DNA of 64,000 bases, taken from NCBI RefSeq assembly GCF_002234675.1, contig NC_019875.2, positions 31,379,002 to 31,443,001 on the forward strand, read 5' to 3'. Of the stretch, positions 1 to 11,311 are shown one piece after another (positions within the stretch are counted from its first letter, which is position 1; every line of letters starts with the position of its first letter). The position numbers were made by a program, and so were the translations under genes. The notes under the pieces are model-generated. The model was not told where the DNA came from and did not search any database. It worked only from the letters and a program-made list of their open reading frames with translations. This DNA comes from Oryzias latipes (lineage: Eukaryota; Chordata; Actinopteri; Beloniformes; Adrianichthyidae).

Positions 1-38
1 TGTTCTGATGGTCAGAGATGGGATTCAGAAAGAACCGG

Positions 39-3000
39 AGAGCTGTTCTAGGAGAAGCTGTTCTAGGAGGAGCTGTTCTAGGGGGAGCTGTTCTAGGGGG
101 AGCTGTTCTACGGAGAGCTGTTCTAGGAGGATCTGTTCTACGGGGAGCTGTTCTAGGAGGATCTGTTCTAGGGGGAGCTGTTCTAGGGGGAGCTGTTCTA
201 CGGAGAGCTGTTCTAGGAGGATCTGTTCTACGGGGAGCTGTTCTAGGAGGATCTGTTCTAGGGGGAGCTGTTCTAGGGGGAGCTGTTCTACGGAGAGCTG
301 CTCTAGGGGGAGGTGCTCTAAGAGGAGCTGTTTTAGGGGGAACTTTTCTACGGGGAGCTGTTCTAGGAGGAGCTTTTCTAGGGAGAGCTGTTCTAGGAGG
401 AGCTGTTCTAGGGGGAGCTATTCTACGGGGAGCTGTTCTACGGGGAGCTGTTCTAGGAGGAGCTGTTCTACGGGGAGCTGTTCTAGGGGGAGCTGTTCTA
501 CGGGGAGCTGTTCTAGGAGGAGCTGTTCTAGGGGGAGCTGTTCTAGGGGGAGTTGTTCAAGGAGAAGCTGCTTTAGGAGGAGATGTTCTAGGGGGAGCTG
601 TTCTAGGGGGAGCTGTTCCACGGGGAGCTGTTCTAGGAGGAGCTGTTCTAGGAGGAGTTGTTCAAGGAGAAGCTGCTTTAGGAGGAGATGTTCTAGGGGG
701 AGCTGTTCTAGGGGGAACTGTTCTAGGAGGAGCTGTTCTAGGAGGAGCTGTTCTAGGAGGAGTTGTTCAAGGAGAAGCTGCTTTAGGAGGAGATGTTCTA
801 GGGGGAGCTGTTCTTGGAGGAGTCGTTCTAGGGGGAGCTGTTCTAGGGGGAGCTGTTCTAGGAGGAGCTGTTCTAGGGGGAGCTGTTTTAGGAGGAGTCG
901 TTCTAGGAGGAGCTGTTCTAGGAGGGGCTGCTCTAGGGGGAGCTGTTCTTGGAGAAGTCGTTCTAGGAGGAGCTGTTCCACAGGGAGCTGTTCTAGGGGG
1001 AGCTGTTCTAGGAGGAGTTGTTCAAGGAGGAGCTGCTTTAGGAGGAGATGTTCTAGGGGGAGCTGTTCTAGGAGGAGCTGTTCCACGGGGAGCTGTTCTA
1101 GGAAAAGCAGTTATAGGAGGAGCTGTTCTAGGAGGAGCTGTTCTAGGGGGAGTTGTTCTAGGAGGAGTCGTTCTAGGAGGAGCTGTTATAGGAGGAGTCG
1201 TTCTAGGAGGAGCTGTTATAGGAGGAGCTGTTCAAGGAGGAGCTGTTCTAGGAGGAGTCGTTCTAGGAGGAGCTGTTCTAGGGGGAGCTGTTCTAGGGGG
1301 AGCTGTTTTAGGAGGAGTTGTTCAAGGGGGAGCTGTTCTTGGAGGAGTCGTTCTAGGGGGAGCTGTTCTAGGAGGAGTCGTTCTAGGAGGAGCTGTTCTA
1401 GGAGGGGCTGCTCTAGGGGGAGCTGTTCTTGGAGAAGTCGTTCTAGGAGGAGCTGTTCCACAGGGAGCTGTTCTAGGGGGAGCTGTTCTAGGAGGAGTTG
1501 TTCAAGGAGGAGCTGCTTTAGGAGGAGATGTTCTAGGGGGAGCTGTTCTAGGAGGAGCTGTTCCACGGGGAGCTGTTCTAGGAAAAGCAGTTATAGGAGG
1601 AGCTGTTCTAGGAGGAGCTGTTCTAGGGGGAGTTGTTCTAGGAGGAGTCGTTCTAGGAGGAGCTGTTATAGGAGGAGTCGTTCTAGGAGGAGCTGTTATA
1701 GGAGGAGCTGTTCAAGGAGGAGCTGTTCTAGGAGGAGTCGTTCTAGGAGGAGCTGTTCTAGGGGGAGCTGTTCTAGGGGGAGCTGTTTTAGGAGGAGTTG
1801 TTCAAGGGGGAGCTGTTCTAGGGGGAGTAGTTCTAGGGGGAGCTGTTCTAGGGGGAGTAGTTCTAGGGGGAGCTGTTCTAGGGGGAGCTGTTCTAGGAGG
1901 AGCAGTCCGGAGCTGTTCTAGGAGGAGCTGCTCTAGGGGGAGCTGTTCTTGGAAGAGTCGTACTAGGGGGAGCTGTTCTAGGAGGAGCTGTTCTAGGAGG
2001 AGCTCTTCAAGAAGGAGCTGCTTTAGGAGGAGCTGTTCTAGGGGGAGCTGTTCTAGGAGGAGCAGTTCTAGGGGGAGCTGTTCTAGGAGAAGCTGTTCTA
2101 GGAGGAGTTGTTCAAGGAGGAGCTGTACTAGGAGGAGTCGTTCTAGGAGGAGCTGTTCTAGGAGGAGCTGTTCTAGGAGGAGTTGTTCAAGGAGAAGCTG
2201 CTTTAGGAGGAGATGTTCTAGGGGGAGCTGTTCTAGGAGGAGCTGTACTAGGAGGAGTGGTTCTAGGAGGAGCTCATCTAGGAGGGGCTGCTCTAGGGGG
2301 AGCTGTTCTTGGAGGAGTCGTTCTAGGGGGAGCTGTTCTAGAGGGAGCTGTTTTTAGGAGGAGCTGTTCTAGGGGGAGCTGTTTTAGGAGGAGTCGTTCT
2401 AGGAGGAGCTGTTCTAGGAGGGGCTGCTCTAGGGGGAGCTGTTCTTGGAGAAGTCGTTCTAGGAGGAGCTGTTCCACAGGGAGCTGTTCTAGGGGGAGCT
2501 GTTCTAGGAGGAGTTGTTCAAGGAGGAGCTGCTTTAGGAGGAGATGTTCTAGGGGGAGCTGTTCTAGGAGGAGCTGTTCCACGGGGAGCTGTTCTAGGAA
2601 AAGCAGTTATAGGAGGAGCTGTTCTAGGAGGAGCTGTTCTAGGGGGAGTTGTTCTAGGAGGAGTCGTTCTAGGAGGAGCTGTTATAGGAGGAGTCGTTCT
2701 AGGAGGAGCTGTTATAGGAGGAGCTGTTCAAGGAGGAGCTGTTCTAGGAGGAGTCGTTCTAGGAGGAGCTGTTCTAGGGGGAGCTGTTCTAGGGGGAGCT
2801 GTTTTAGGAGGAGTTGTTCAAGGGGGAGCTGTTCTTGGAGGAGTCGTTCTAGGGGGAGCTGTTCTAGGAGGAGTCGTTCTAGGAGGAGCTGTTCTAGGAG
2901 GGGCTGCTCTAGGGGGAGCTGTTCTTGGAGAAGTCGTTCTAGGAGGAGCTGTTCCACAGGGAGCTGTTCTAGGGGGAGCTGTTCTAGGAGGAGTTGTTCA

Positions 3001-6000
3001 AGGAGGAGCTGCTTTAGGAGGAGATGTTCTAGGGGGAGCTGTTCTAGGAGGAGCTGTTCCACGGGGAGCTGTTCTAGGAAAAGCAGTTATAGGAGGAGCT
3101 GTTCTAGGAGGAGCTGTTCTAGGGGGAGTTGTTCTAGGAGGAGTCGTTCTAGGAGGAGCTGTTATAGGAGGAGTCGTTCTAGGAGGAGCTGTTATAGGAG
3201 GAGCTGTTCAAGGAGGAGCTGTTCTAGGAGGAGTCGTTCTAGGAGGAGCTGTTCTAGGGGGAGCTGTTCTAGGGGGAGCTGTTTTAGGAGGAGTTGTTCA
3301 AGGGGGAGCTGTTCTAGGGGGAGTAGTTCTAGGGGGAGCTTTTCTAGGGGGAGTAGTTCTAGGGGGAGCTGTTCTAGGGGGAGCTGTTCTAGGAGGAGCA
3401 GTCCGGAGCTGTTCTAGGAGGAGCTGCTCTAGGGGGAGCTGTTCTTGGAAGAGTCGTACTAGGGGGAGCTGTTCTAGGAGGAGCTGTTCTAGGAGGAGCT
3501 CTTCAAGAAGGAGCTGCTTTAGGAGGAGCTGTTCTAGGGGGAGCTGTTCTAGGAGGAGCAGTTCTAGGGGGAGCTGTTCTAGGAGAAGCTGTTCTAGGAG
3601 GAGTTGTTCAAGGAGGAGCTGTACTAGGAGGAGTCGTTCTAGGAGGAGCTGTTCTAGGAGGAGCTGTTCTAGGAGGAGTTGTTCAAGGAGAAGCTGCTTT
3701 AGGAGGAGATGTTCTAGGGGGAGCTGTTCTAGGAGGAGCTGTACTAGGAGGAGTGGTTCTAGGAGGAGCTCATCTAGGAGGGGCTGCTCTAGGGGGAGCT
3801 GTTCTTGGAGGAGTCGTTCTAGGGGGAGCTGTTCTAGAGGGAGCTGTTTTTAGGAGGAGCTGTTCTAGGGGGAGCTGTTTTAGGAGGAGTTGTTCTAGGA
3901 GGAGTCGTTCTAGGAGGAGCTGTTATAGGAGGAGTCGTTCTAGGAGGAGCTGTTATAGGAGGAGCTGTTCAAGGAGGAGCTGTTCTAGGAGGAGTCGTTC
4001 TAGGAGGAGCTGTTCTAGGGGGAGCTGTTCTAGGGGGAGCTGTTTTAGGAGGAGTTGTTCAAGGGGGAGCTGTTCTAGGGGGAGTAGTTCTAGGGGGAGC
4101 TGTTCTAGGGGGAGTAGTTCTAGGGGGAGCTGTTCTAGGGGGAGCTGTTCTAGGAGGAGCTGTTTTAGGAGGAGCTGTACTAGGAGGAGTCGTTCTAGGA
4201 GGAGTTGTTATAGGAGGAGTAGTTCTAGGGGGAGCTGTTCTAGGGGGAGCTGTTCTAGGAGGAGCAGTCCGGAGCTGTTCTAGGAGGAGCTGCTCTAGGG
4301 GGAGCTGTTCTTGGAAGAGTCGTACTAGGGGGAGCTGTTCTAGGAGGAGCTGTTCTAGGAGGAGCTCTTCAAGAAGGAGCTGCTTTAGGAGGAGCTGTTC
4401 TAGGGGGAGCTGTTCTAGGAGGAGCAGTTCTAGGGGGAGCTGTTCTAGGAGAAGCTGTTCTAGGAGGAGTTGTTCAAGGAGGAGCTGTACTAGGAGGAGT
4501 CGTTCTAGGAGGAGCTGTTCTAGGAGGAGCTGTTCTAGGAGGAGTTGTTCAAGGAGAAGCTGCTTTAGGAGGAGATGTTCTAGGGGGAGCTGTTCTAGGA
4601 GGAGCTGTACTAGGAGGAGTGGTTCTAGGAGGAGCTCATCTAGGAGGGGCTGCTCTAGGGGGAGCTGTTCTTGGAGGAGTCGTTCTAGGGGGAGCTGTTC
4701 TAGAGGGAGCTGTTTTTAGGAGGAGCTGTTCTAGGGGGAGCTGTTTTAGGAGGAGCTGTACTAGGAGGAGTCGTTCTAGGAGGAGCTGTTCTAGGAGGGG
4801 CTGCTCTAGGGGGAGCTGTTCTTGGAGAAGTCGTTCTAGGAGGAGCTGTTCCACAGGGAGCTGTTCTAGGGGGAGCTGTTCTAGGAGGAGTTGTTCAAGG
4901 AGGAGCTGCTTTAGGAGGAGATGTTCTAGGGGGAGCTGTTCCACGGGGAGCTGTTCTAGGAAAAGCAGTTATAGGAGGAGCTGTTCTAGGAGGAGCTGTT
5001 CTAGGGGGAGTTGTTCTAGGAGGAGTCGTTCTAGGAGGAGCTGTTATAGGAGGAGTCGTTCTAGGAGGAGCTGTTATAGGAGGAGCTGTTCAAGGAGGAA
5101 CTGTTCTAGGAGGAGTCGTTCTAGGAGGAGCTGTTCTAGGGGGAGCTGTTCTAGGGGGAGCTGTTCTAGGGGGAGCTGTTCTAGGAGGCGCTGTTCTAGG
5201 AGGCGCTGTTCTAGGAGGAGCTGTTTTAGGAGGAGCTGTTCTAGGAGGAGCTGTTCTAGGAGGAGCTGTTCTAGGGGGAGTTGTTCTAGGAGGAGTCGTT
5301 CTAGGAGGAGCTGTTATAGGAGGAGCTGTTATAGGAGGAGCTGTTCAAGGAGGAGCTGTTCTAGGAGGAGTCGTTCTAGGAGGCGCTGTTCTAGGAGGAG
5401 CTGTTTTAGGAAGAGCTGTTCTAGGAGGAGCTGTTCTAGGGGGAGTTGTTCTAGGAGGAGTCGTTCTAGGAGGAGCTGTTATAGGAGGAGCTGTTCAAGG
5501 AGAAGCTGTTCTAGGAGGAGCTGTTCTAGGAGGAGCTGTTCTAGGAGGAGTTGTTCAAGGAGGAGCTGTTCTAGGGGGAGCTGTTCTTGGAGGAGCTGTT
5601 CTAGGAGGAGCTGTTCCACAGGGAGCTGTTTTAGGAGGAGCAGTTATAGGAGGAGCTGTTCTAAGAGGAGCTGTTCTAGGAGGCGCTGTTCTAGGAGGCG
5701 CTGTTCTAGGAGGAGCTGTTCTAGGAGGAGCTGTTCTAGGGGGAGCTGTTCTAGGAGGAGTCGTTCTAGGAGGAGCTGTTATAGGAGGAGCTGTTCAAGG
5801 AGGAGCTGTTCTAGGAGGAGCTGTTCTAGGAGGTGTTGTTCTAGGAGGAGCAGTTCTAGGGGGAGCTGTTCTACGAGGAGCTGTTCTAGGAGGTGTCGTT
5901 CTAGGAGGAGCTGTTCTAGGGGGAGCTGTTCTAGGAGGAGCTGCTCTAGGGGGAGCTTTTCTTGGAGGAGCTGTTCTAGGGGGAGCTGCTTTAGGGGGAG

Positions 6001-8362
6001 CTGTTCTAGGGGGAGCTGTTCTAGGAGGAGCAGTACTAGGGGGAGCTGTTCTAGGAGGAGCTGCTCTAGGGGGAGCTTTTCTTGGAGGAGCTGTTCTAGG
6101 GGGAGCTGCTTTAGGGGTAGCTGTTCTAGGGGGAGCTGTTCTTGGAGGAGCTGTTCTAGGAGGAGCTGTTCCACGGGGAGCTGTTTTAGGAGGAGCAGTT
6201 ATAGGAGGAGCTGTTCTAAGAGGAGCTGTTCTAGGAGGCGCTGTTCTAGGAGGCGCTGTTCTAGGAGGAGCTGTTCTAGGAGGAGCTGTTCTAGGGGGAG
6301 CTGTTCTAGGAGGAGTCGTTCTAGGAGGAGCTGTTATAGGAGGAGCTGTTCAAGGAGGAGCTGTTCTAGGAGGAGCTGTTCTAGGAGGTGTTGTTCTAGG
6401 AGGAGCAGTTCTAGGGGGAGCTGTTCTACGAGGAGCTGTTCTAGGAGGTGTCGTTCTAGGAGGAGCTGTTCTAGGGGGAGCTGTTCTAGGAGGAGCTGCT
6501 CTAGGGGGAGCTTTTCTTGGAGGAGCTGTTCTAGGGGGAGCTGCTTTAGGGGGAGCTGTTCTAGGGGGAGCTGTTCTAGGAGGAGCAGTACTAGGGGGAG
6601 CTGTTCTAGGAGGAGCTGCTCTAGGGGGAGCTTTTCTTGGAGGAGCAGTTCTAGGAGGAGCTGCTCTACGGGGAGCTGTTAAAGGAGGAGCTGTACCAGG
6701 AGGAGTCGTTCTAGGAGGAGCTGTTCTAGGAGGAGCTGTTCTAGGAGGAGCTGTTCTAGGAGGAGCAGTCCTAGGGGGAGCTGTTCTAGGAGGAGCTGCT
6801 CTAGGGGGAGCTGTTCTTGGAGGAGTCGTTCTAGGGGGAGCTGTTCTAGGGGGAGCTGCTTTATGGGGAGCTGTTCTAGGAGGAGTTGTTCAAGGGGGAG
6901 CTGTTCTAGGGGGAGTAGTTCTAGGGGGAGCTGTTCTAGGGGGAGTAGTTCTAGGGGGAGCTGTTCTAGGGGGAGCTGTTCTAGGAGGAGCAGTCCTAGG
7001 GGGAGCTGTTCTAGGAGGAGCTGCTCTAGGGGGAGCTGTTCTAGGAGGAGTTGTTCAAGGGGGAGCTGCTTTAGGAGGAGATGTTCTAGGGGGAGCTGTT
7101 CTAGTGGGAGCTGTTCTAGGAGGAGCAGTTCTAGGGGGAGCTGTTCTAGGAGGAGTTGTTAAAGGAGGAGCTGTACCAGGAGGAGTCGTTCTAGGAGGAG
7201 CTGTTCTAGGAGGAGCTGTTCTAGGAGGAGCTCTTCAAGGAGGAGCTGCTTTAGGAGGAGCTGTTCTAGGGGGAGATGTTCTAGGAGGAGCAGTTCTAGG
7301 GGGAGCTGTTCTAGGAGGAGCTGTTCTAGGAGGAGTTGTTCAAGGAGGAGCTGTACTAGGAGGAGTCGTTCTAGGAGGAGCTGTTCTAGGAGGAGTTGTT
7401 AAAGGAGGAGCTGTACCAGGAAGAGCTGTTCCACGGGGAGCTGTTCTAGGAGGAGCTGTTCTAGGAGGACTTGTTCAAGGAGAAGCTGCTTTAGGAGGAG
7501 ATGTTCTAGGGGGAGCTGTTCTAGGAGGAGCAGTTCTAGGGGGAGCTGTTCTTGGAGGAGCTGCTCTAGGGGGAGCTGTTCTTGGAGGAGTCGTTCTAGG
7601 GGGAGCTGCTTTAGGAGGAGATGTTCTAGGGGGAGCTGTTCTAGTGGGAGCTTTTCTAGGAGGAGCAGTTCTAGGGGGAGCTGTTCTAGGAGGAGCTGTT
7701 CTAGGAGGAGTTGTTAAAGGAGGAGCTGTACTAGGAGGAGTCGTTCTAGGAGGAGCTGTTCCACGGGGAGCTGTTCTAGGAGGAGCTGTTCTAGGAGGGG
7801 CTGCTCTAGGGGGAGCTGTTATTGGAGGAGTCGTTCTAGGAGGAGCTGTTCCACAGGGAGCTGTTCTAGGGGGAGCTGTTCTAGGAGGAGCTGTTCTAGG
7901 GGGAGCTGTTCTAGGGGGAGTCGTTCTAGGGGGAGCTGTTCTAGGAGGAGCTGTTCTAGGAGGAGCTGTTCTACGGGGAGCTGTTCTAGGGGGAGCTGTT
8001 CTAGGAGGAGCAGTTCTAGGGGGAGCTGTTCTAGGGGGAGCTGTTCTAGGAGGGGCTGCTCTAGGGGGAGCTGTTCTTGGAGGAGTCGTTCTAGGGGGAG
8101 CTGTTCTAGGGGGAGCTGTTCTAGGAGGAGCTGTTCTAGGGGGAGCTGTTTTAGGAGGAGCTGTTCTAGGGGGAGCTGTTCTAGGAGGAGTCGTTCTAGG
8201 GGGAGCTGTTCTAGGGGGAGCTGTTCTAGGAGGAGCTGTTCCACAGGGAGCTGTTCTAGGAGGAGCTGTTCTAGGAGGGGCTGCTCTAGGGGGAGCTGTT
8301 CTTGGAGGAGCTGTTCCACAGGGAGATGTTCTAGGGGGAGCTGTTCTAGGAGGAGCTGTTGC
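39..8362. repeat. 15-bp minisatellite array, about 555 units
   Basis: The whole stretch is a degenerate tandem array of a 15-bp unit, consensus GGAGCTGTTCTAGGG with common GGA/GGG, TGTTCTA/TGTTCAA and AGCTG/AGTCG variants. The first 38 bases of the window are not repetitive, so the left edge appears to lie in the window; the right edge fades at about 8362. The unit is a multiple of three and lacks stops in most frames, which gives long open frames in several frames on both strands (SRGSC-, GAVLG- and LEQLP-like pentapeptides). Higher-order structure is visible: a variant block recurs at 480-bp spacing (961/1441), and two rare variants (AGCAGTCCGG at 1901, 3397, 4263; a CTGTTTTTAGG unit at 2348, 3844, 4710) both recur at spacings of 1496 and 866 bp. 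The array is non-coding in my view and probably lies in an intron or flank of the RhoGAP-like gene at 8529. Confidence 0.95.
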
Positions 8363-8528
8363 TTTAAGAAGCTCTGCAGCTGAAGATCAACATGAACGCC
8401 AAACATTCCAGACCCAAACCTCAAACATCTGCTTTTAATCTGATGCTGGAGGAGACGTTTTTCTTTTCGCCGCACCCCCGCCTCCACCCAACAGAACCCA
8501 AACCTCACATGCCCCCCCCCGTACTTAC

Positions 8529-8877
8529 CCTCATGCTGGAAAGCGCCCTTCAGACTGACCAGTATTCCAGCAAAGCCCCGCACATCACTGACCAGCTGCA
8601 TGACGTAGTCTGGATCCAGCCCTGGAGCCCCCGTCAGGAGGGACGAAGCCCCCATGCTGTAATGGGGATTGGGGTTCCTCCCCCCGCCCCCTGCCGCCCA
8701 GGTCCTGGTGGATCCCACAGACCGAGCCTCAGAGGCAGCACTGCCCGGTGACCCCCCAGCACTGCTGGCGCTCCTGCTCCTCGAGATCATCCTAGACGCT
8801 GGGAGAGCTGCCGCCTTTACAGGGGTCCCGAGGATCCTGTTAAAGCCCAAAGTCCAGCTGCCCCCCTCCAGGAAAGA
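8529..8877 (-). CDS. Partial: single exon resembling the N-terminal region of ARHGAP29/ARHGAP45-type RhoGAP
   Basis: A 349-nt minus-strand exon is open throughout and is bounded by a polypyrimidine/CAG acceptor at 8878-8880 and a GTAAGT donor just below 8529. It encodes about 116 residues. The N-terminal half contains SWTLGFNRILGTP and a Ser/Arg-rich, low-complexity part (SRSRSASSAGGS). The C-terminal half contains LDPDYVMQLVSDVRGFAGIL followed by VSLKGAFQHE. The pattern DPDY-x3-LVxDxRxFxxxLxxLKxA is what I recall from the N terminus of ARHGAP29, and SWTLG recalls ARHGAP45. These proteins are RhoGAPs with an F-BAR-like region, a C1 domain and a RhoGAP domain, none of which lies in this window. 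Neighbouring exons are not visible: downstream lies the 15-bp array, upstream a 20-bp array and a CpG-rich segment near 10.6 kb. The family assignment rests on a short motif and is tentative. Confidence 0.5.
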
Positions 8878-8980
8878 CTGAAAAACACAAGAGGGGTACA
8901 TTTACTTCAGATTGCTGCCACCTCCACATCTGCAACATGAATGCTCCCACCACAGTCTTCTGCACCTGAAATCCTAAGAG

Positions 8981-9002
8981 CCCCCCCCCCCCCCCCCCCC
9001 CC
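8981..9002. repeat. Poly-C tract (22 bp)
   Basis: An uninterrupted run of 22 C residues. It sits between the RhoGAP-like exon and the 20-bp minisatellite. Similar C/G runs occur at 29592-29615, near 54526-54541 and near 54681-54697. Confidence 0.95.
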
Positions 9003-9062
9003 TGTTGTCTGCTCCCTAGAACCTCCTCCTGTGTTCCTTCCTCCCTACACACTCAGATACTC

Positions 9063-9846
9063 TGCTGCTGATGCTCCTCCACCTGTCCAAATGTTCCTCC
9101 ACCTGTCCAGATGCTCCTCCACCTGTCCAGGTGTTCCTCCACCTGTCCAGATGCTCCTCCACCTGTCCAGATGCTCCTCCACCTGTCCAGATGTTCCTCC
9201 ACCTGTCCAGGTGTTCCTCCACCTGTCCAGATGTTCCTCCACCTGTCCAGATGCTCCTCCATCTGTCCAGATGTTCCTCCACCTGTCCAGATGCTCCTCC
9301 ACCTGTCCAGATGTTCCTCCACCTGTCCAGATGCTCCTCCACCTGTCCAGATGTTCCTCCACCTGTCCAGATGCTCCTCCACCTGTCCAAATGTTCCTCC
9401 ACCTGTCCAGATGCTCCTCCACCTGTCCAGATGTTCCTCCACCTGTCCAAATGTTCCTCCAACTGTCCAGATGCTCCTACACCTGTCCAAATGCTCCTCC
9501 ACCTGTCCAGATGTTCCTCCACCTGTCCAGATGCTCCTCCACCTGTCCAGATGCTCCTCCACCTGTCCAGATGTTCCTCCACCTGTCCAAATGCTCCTCC
9601 ACCTGTCCAGATGCTCCTCCACCTGTCCAGATGCTCCTCCACCTGTCCAGATGCTCCTCCACCTGTCCAGATGCTCCTCCACCTGTCCAGATGTTCCTCC
9701 ACCTGTCCAGATGCTCCTCCACCTGTCCAGATGTTCCTCCACCTGTCCAAATGCTCCTCCACCTGTCCAGATGTTCCTCCACCTGTCCAAATGCTCCTCC
9801 ACCTGTCCAGATGCTCTTCCACCTGTCCAGATGCTCCTCCACCTGT
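9063..9846. repeat. 20-bp minisatellite, about 39 units
   Basis: Tandem copies of CTCCACCTGTCCAGATGCTC, varying mainly at GCTC/TTCC and CAG/CAA. Because 20 is not a multiple of three, the peptide period is 20 residues over 60 bp, and all frames of both strands happen to stay open. These open frames are repeat artefacts. The strand is strongly C/T-rich. Confidence 0.95.
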
Positions 9847-10459
9847 TCCCTCCTCTCACTAAAGATCAGTGTCATCTGCAAACATCATGATCCTTTGAAA
9901 TTCCTGTCTGACCTCAACTGTCAGTCTGTCCATCACCATGGAAACCAGGAGAGGCGTAGTCCCACCTCCACCTTGGACCGTCACATCTACAGAACATCTC
10001 ACCACTATCTATCAGCTGTCCTCCTTGTCCAGCGTTCTCCTCTGCTGCTCCAGACTTCCTCATACAAACAGCAGCTCCTCCCTGGATCCAGTCTAGACTC
10101 CAGACCTGCAGCTCCTTCGGACCTCCAGAAGCATCTCCAAACCGAAGGTCTGTGGTTGTCTGCAGTAAACCTCCCTCAACTTCTTAACCGCTTCCTCCAA
10201 ACAAACTCCTGAACTTCTTCATTCCACCACCAGATCCGCTTTCCTCATTCCAGAGGAGACACCCACACCTGCATCCTCTGCTGTCTAGCTCCACCTCCTC
10301 ATCCTCATCTTTAGTCTCCGATCTTCTTCTGAAAGTTCTTCCTCGTCTCGTCTGCTTCTTCTGGTCCCGGTGGTTGCTGACCCGGATCAGACGTCCGTTC
10401 ATCTCACATGTTTTTCCTTTCGTTTTTAAACCTCACTAAACAACAATGACACAGCGGTT
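9847..10459. other. Unique sequence without a recognised gene
   Basis: The open plus-strand frame that runs through the preceding minisatellite continues here to about 10212, but I see no domain, clear splice structure or similarity that I recognise. The stretch is C/T-rich on the plus strand. Confidence 0.6.
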
Positions 10460-10720
10460 CAGATGAATGGGAAGTGCTGCACGCGCGCGCAGAGGTAGCC
10501 CGCTGGTAACACCCCCCACCCCCCCCGAGAGACCGGGTCGGGCTCTGATGGTGATCCGACCGGACCCGCAGCTTTACGGAGTCAAACTCACCAGCCATGG
10601 CGGAGCAGCGCAGGAAGACCCGGACAGACCTCACCAGGACCCAGATCCGGAACCAGACCAGGAACCTCTCCTGGAGAACCGGACCAAGGACCGACTCTGC
10701 GCGACCAGAAATGACTTCCA
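10460..10720. promoter_or_regulatory. CpG-rich segment, candidate promoter
   Basis: Dense CpG (including a CGCGCGCGC run near 10482) and high GC contrast with the AT-richer flanks. On the minus strand an ATG near 10598 is followed four bases later by a consensus GTGAGT donor, which could be a very short first coding exon. A CCAAT-type motif and a GACGTT element lie near 10780-10802. A minus-strand promoter for the RhoGAP-like exon at 8529 is plausible but unproven. Confidence 0.35.
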
Positions 10721-11035
10721 GCTACTGTAGTCAGTCCTGATTTACTGAACTGGCTGTCACGTGACAGACTCTCTGCCACGTCATTGGTCAGAGAGTTGAC
10801 GTTATTTTTGAGAGCTTTGCGGTCCCATGTTAGTTTCGCCGCTGCCGCTTCTAACGACGGTAACGTCCAAACAAACATCTGTGGGTTCTGTCCGCGTGAC
10901 CTGATACCGTCAGACAGCCCGTAGACACCTAACAAGTCGGAGTTCAGTCACCGTGTCACGTGTCAACATGTCTGAAGCTGAGAAAAACGATCGAACCTTA
11001 AACGCACCACCCACAAACGAACCTTCCTTTATAAA

Positions 11036-11274
11036 GTGAGTTACTAGTTATATCGCTCAAAAAGTAATCGAGTTACTAACTCAGTAACTGCATCTTAAAG
11101 GTAATTAGTTACTCCGCACAGTAACCACTCCAGTTACTTTGCCAGTTAAACTACCGGCATAAATGTCATATTTTCCTCAGCTGCTACAGACATAAAGCAT
11201 TTAAATGATTCCATTAGATTACTGTTACTTCACATGTAACGCCGTTACACAGTTCTAGTTACTCCCTACACTGT
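11036..11274. mobile_element. hAT-like non-autonomous element end
   Basis: The stretch repeats GTTACT/AGTTACT motifs and ends in CTAGTTACTCCCTACACTG. Its reverse complement begins CAGTGTAGGGAGTAACTAG, which resembles the CAGTGTTGGG...AGTAACTAG terminus of an abundant fish hAT-type family. I could not find a matching second end, so the copy seems truncated. Confidence 0.5.
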
Positions 11275-11311
11275 TGATGGGTCTGTTTCTACTAAAGGCA
11301 TCTGTGACATT

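Noticed and set aside
8..8438. Very long open frames (up to 779 codons) encoding SRGSC-, GAVLG- or LEQLP-type pentapeptide repeats
   Set aside because: They are forced by a 15-bp unit lacking stops; all frames drift equally, no start context, splice sites or unique domain is present. Resemblance to keratin-associated or pentapeptide-repeat proteins is compositional.
8941..10212. A 423-codon plus-strand frame and overlapping minus-strand frames of about 268 codons
   Set aside because: They run through the 20-bp minisatellite on both strands simultaneously, which is expected from stop-free units, and the unique parts show no recognisable domain.
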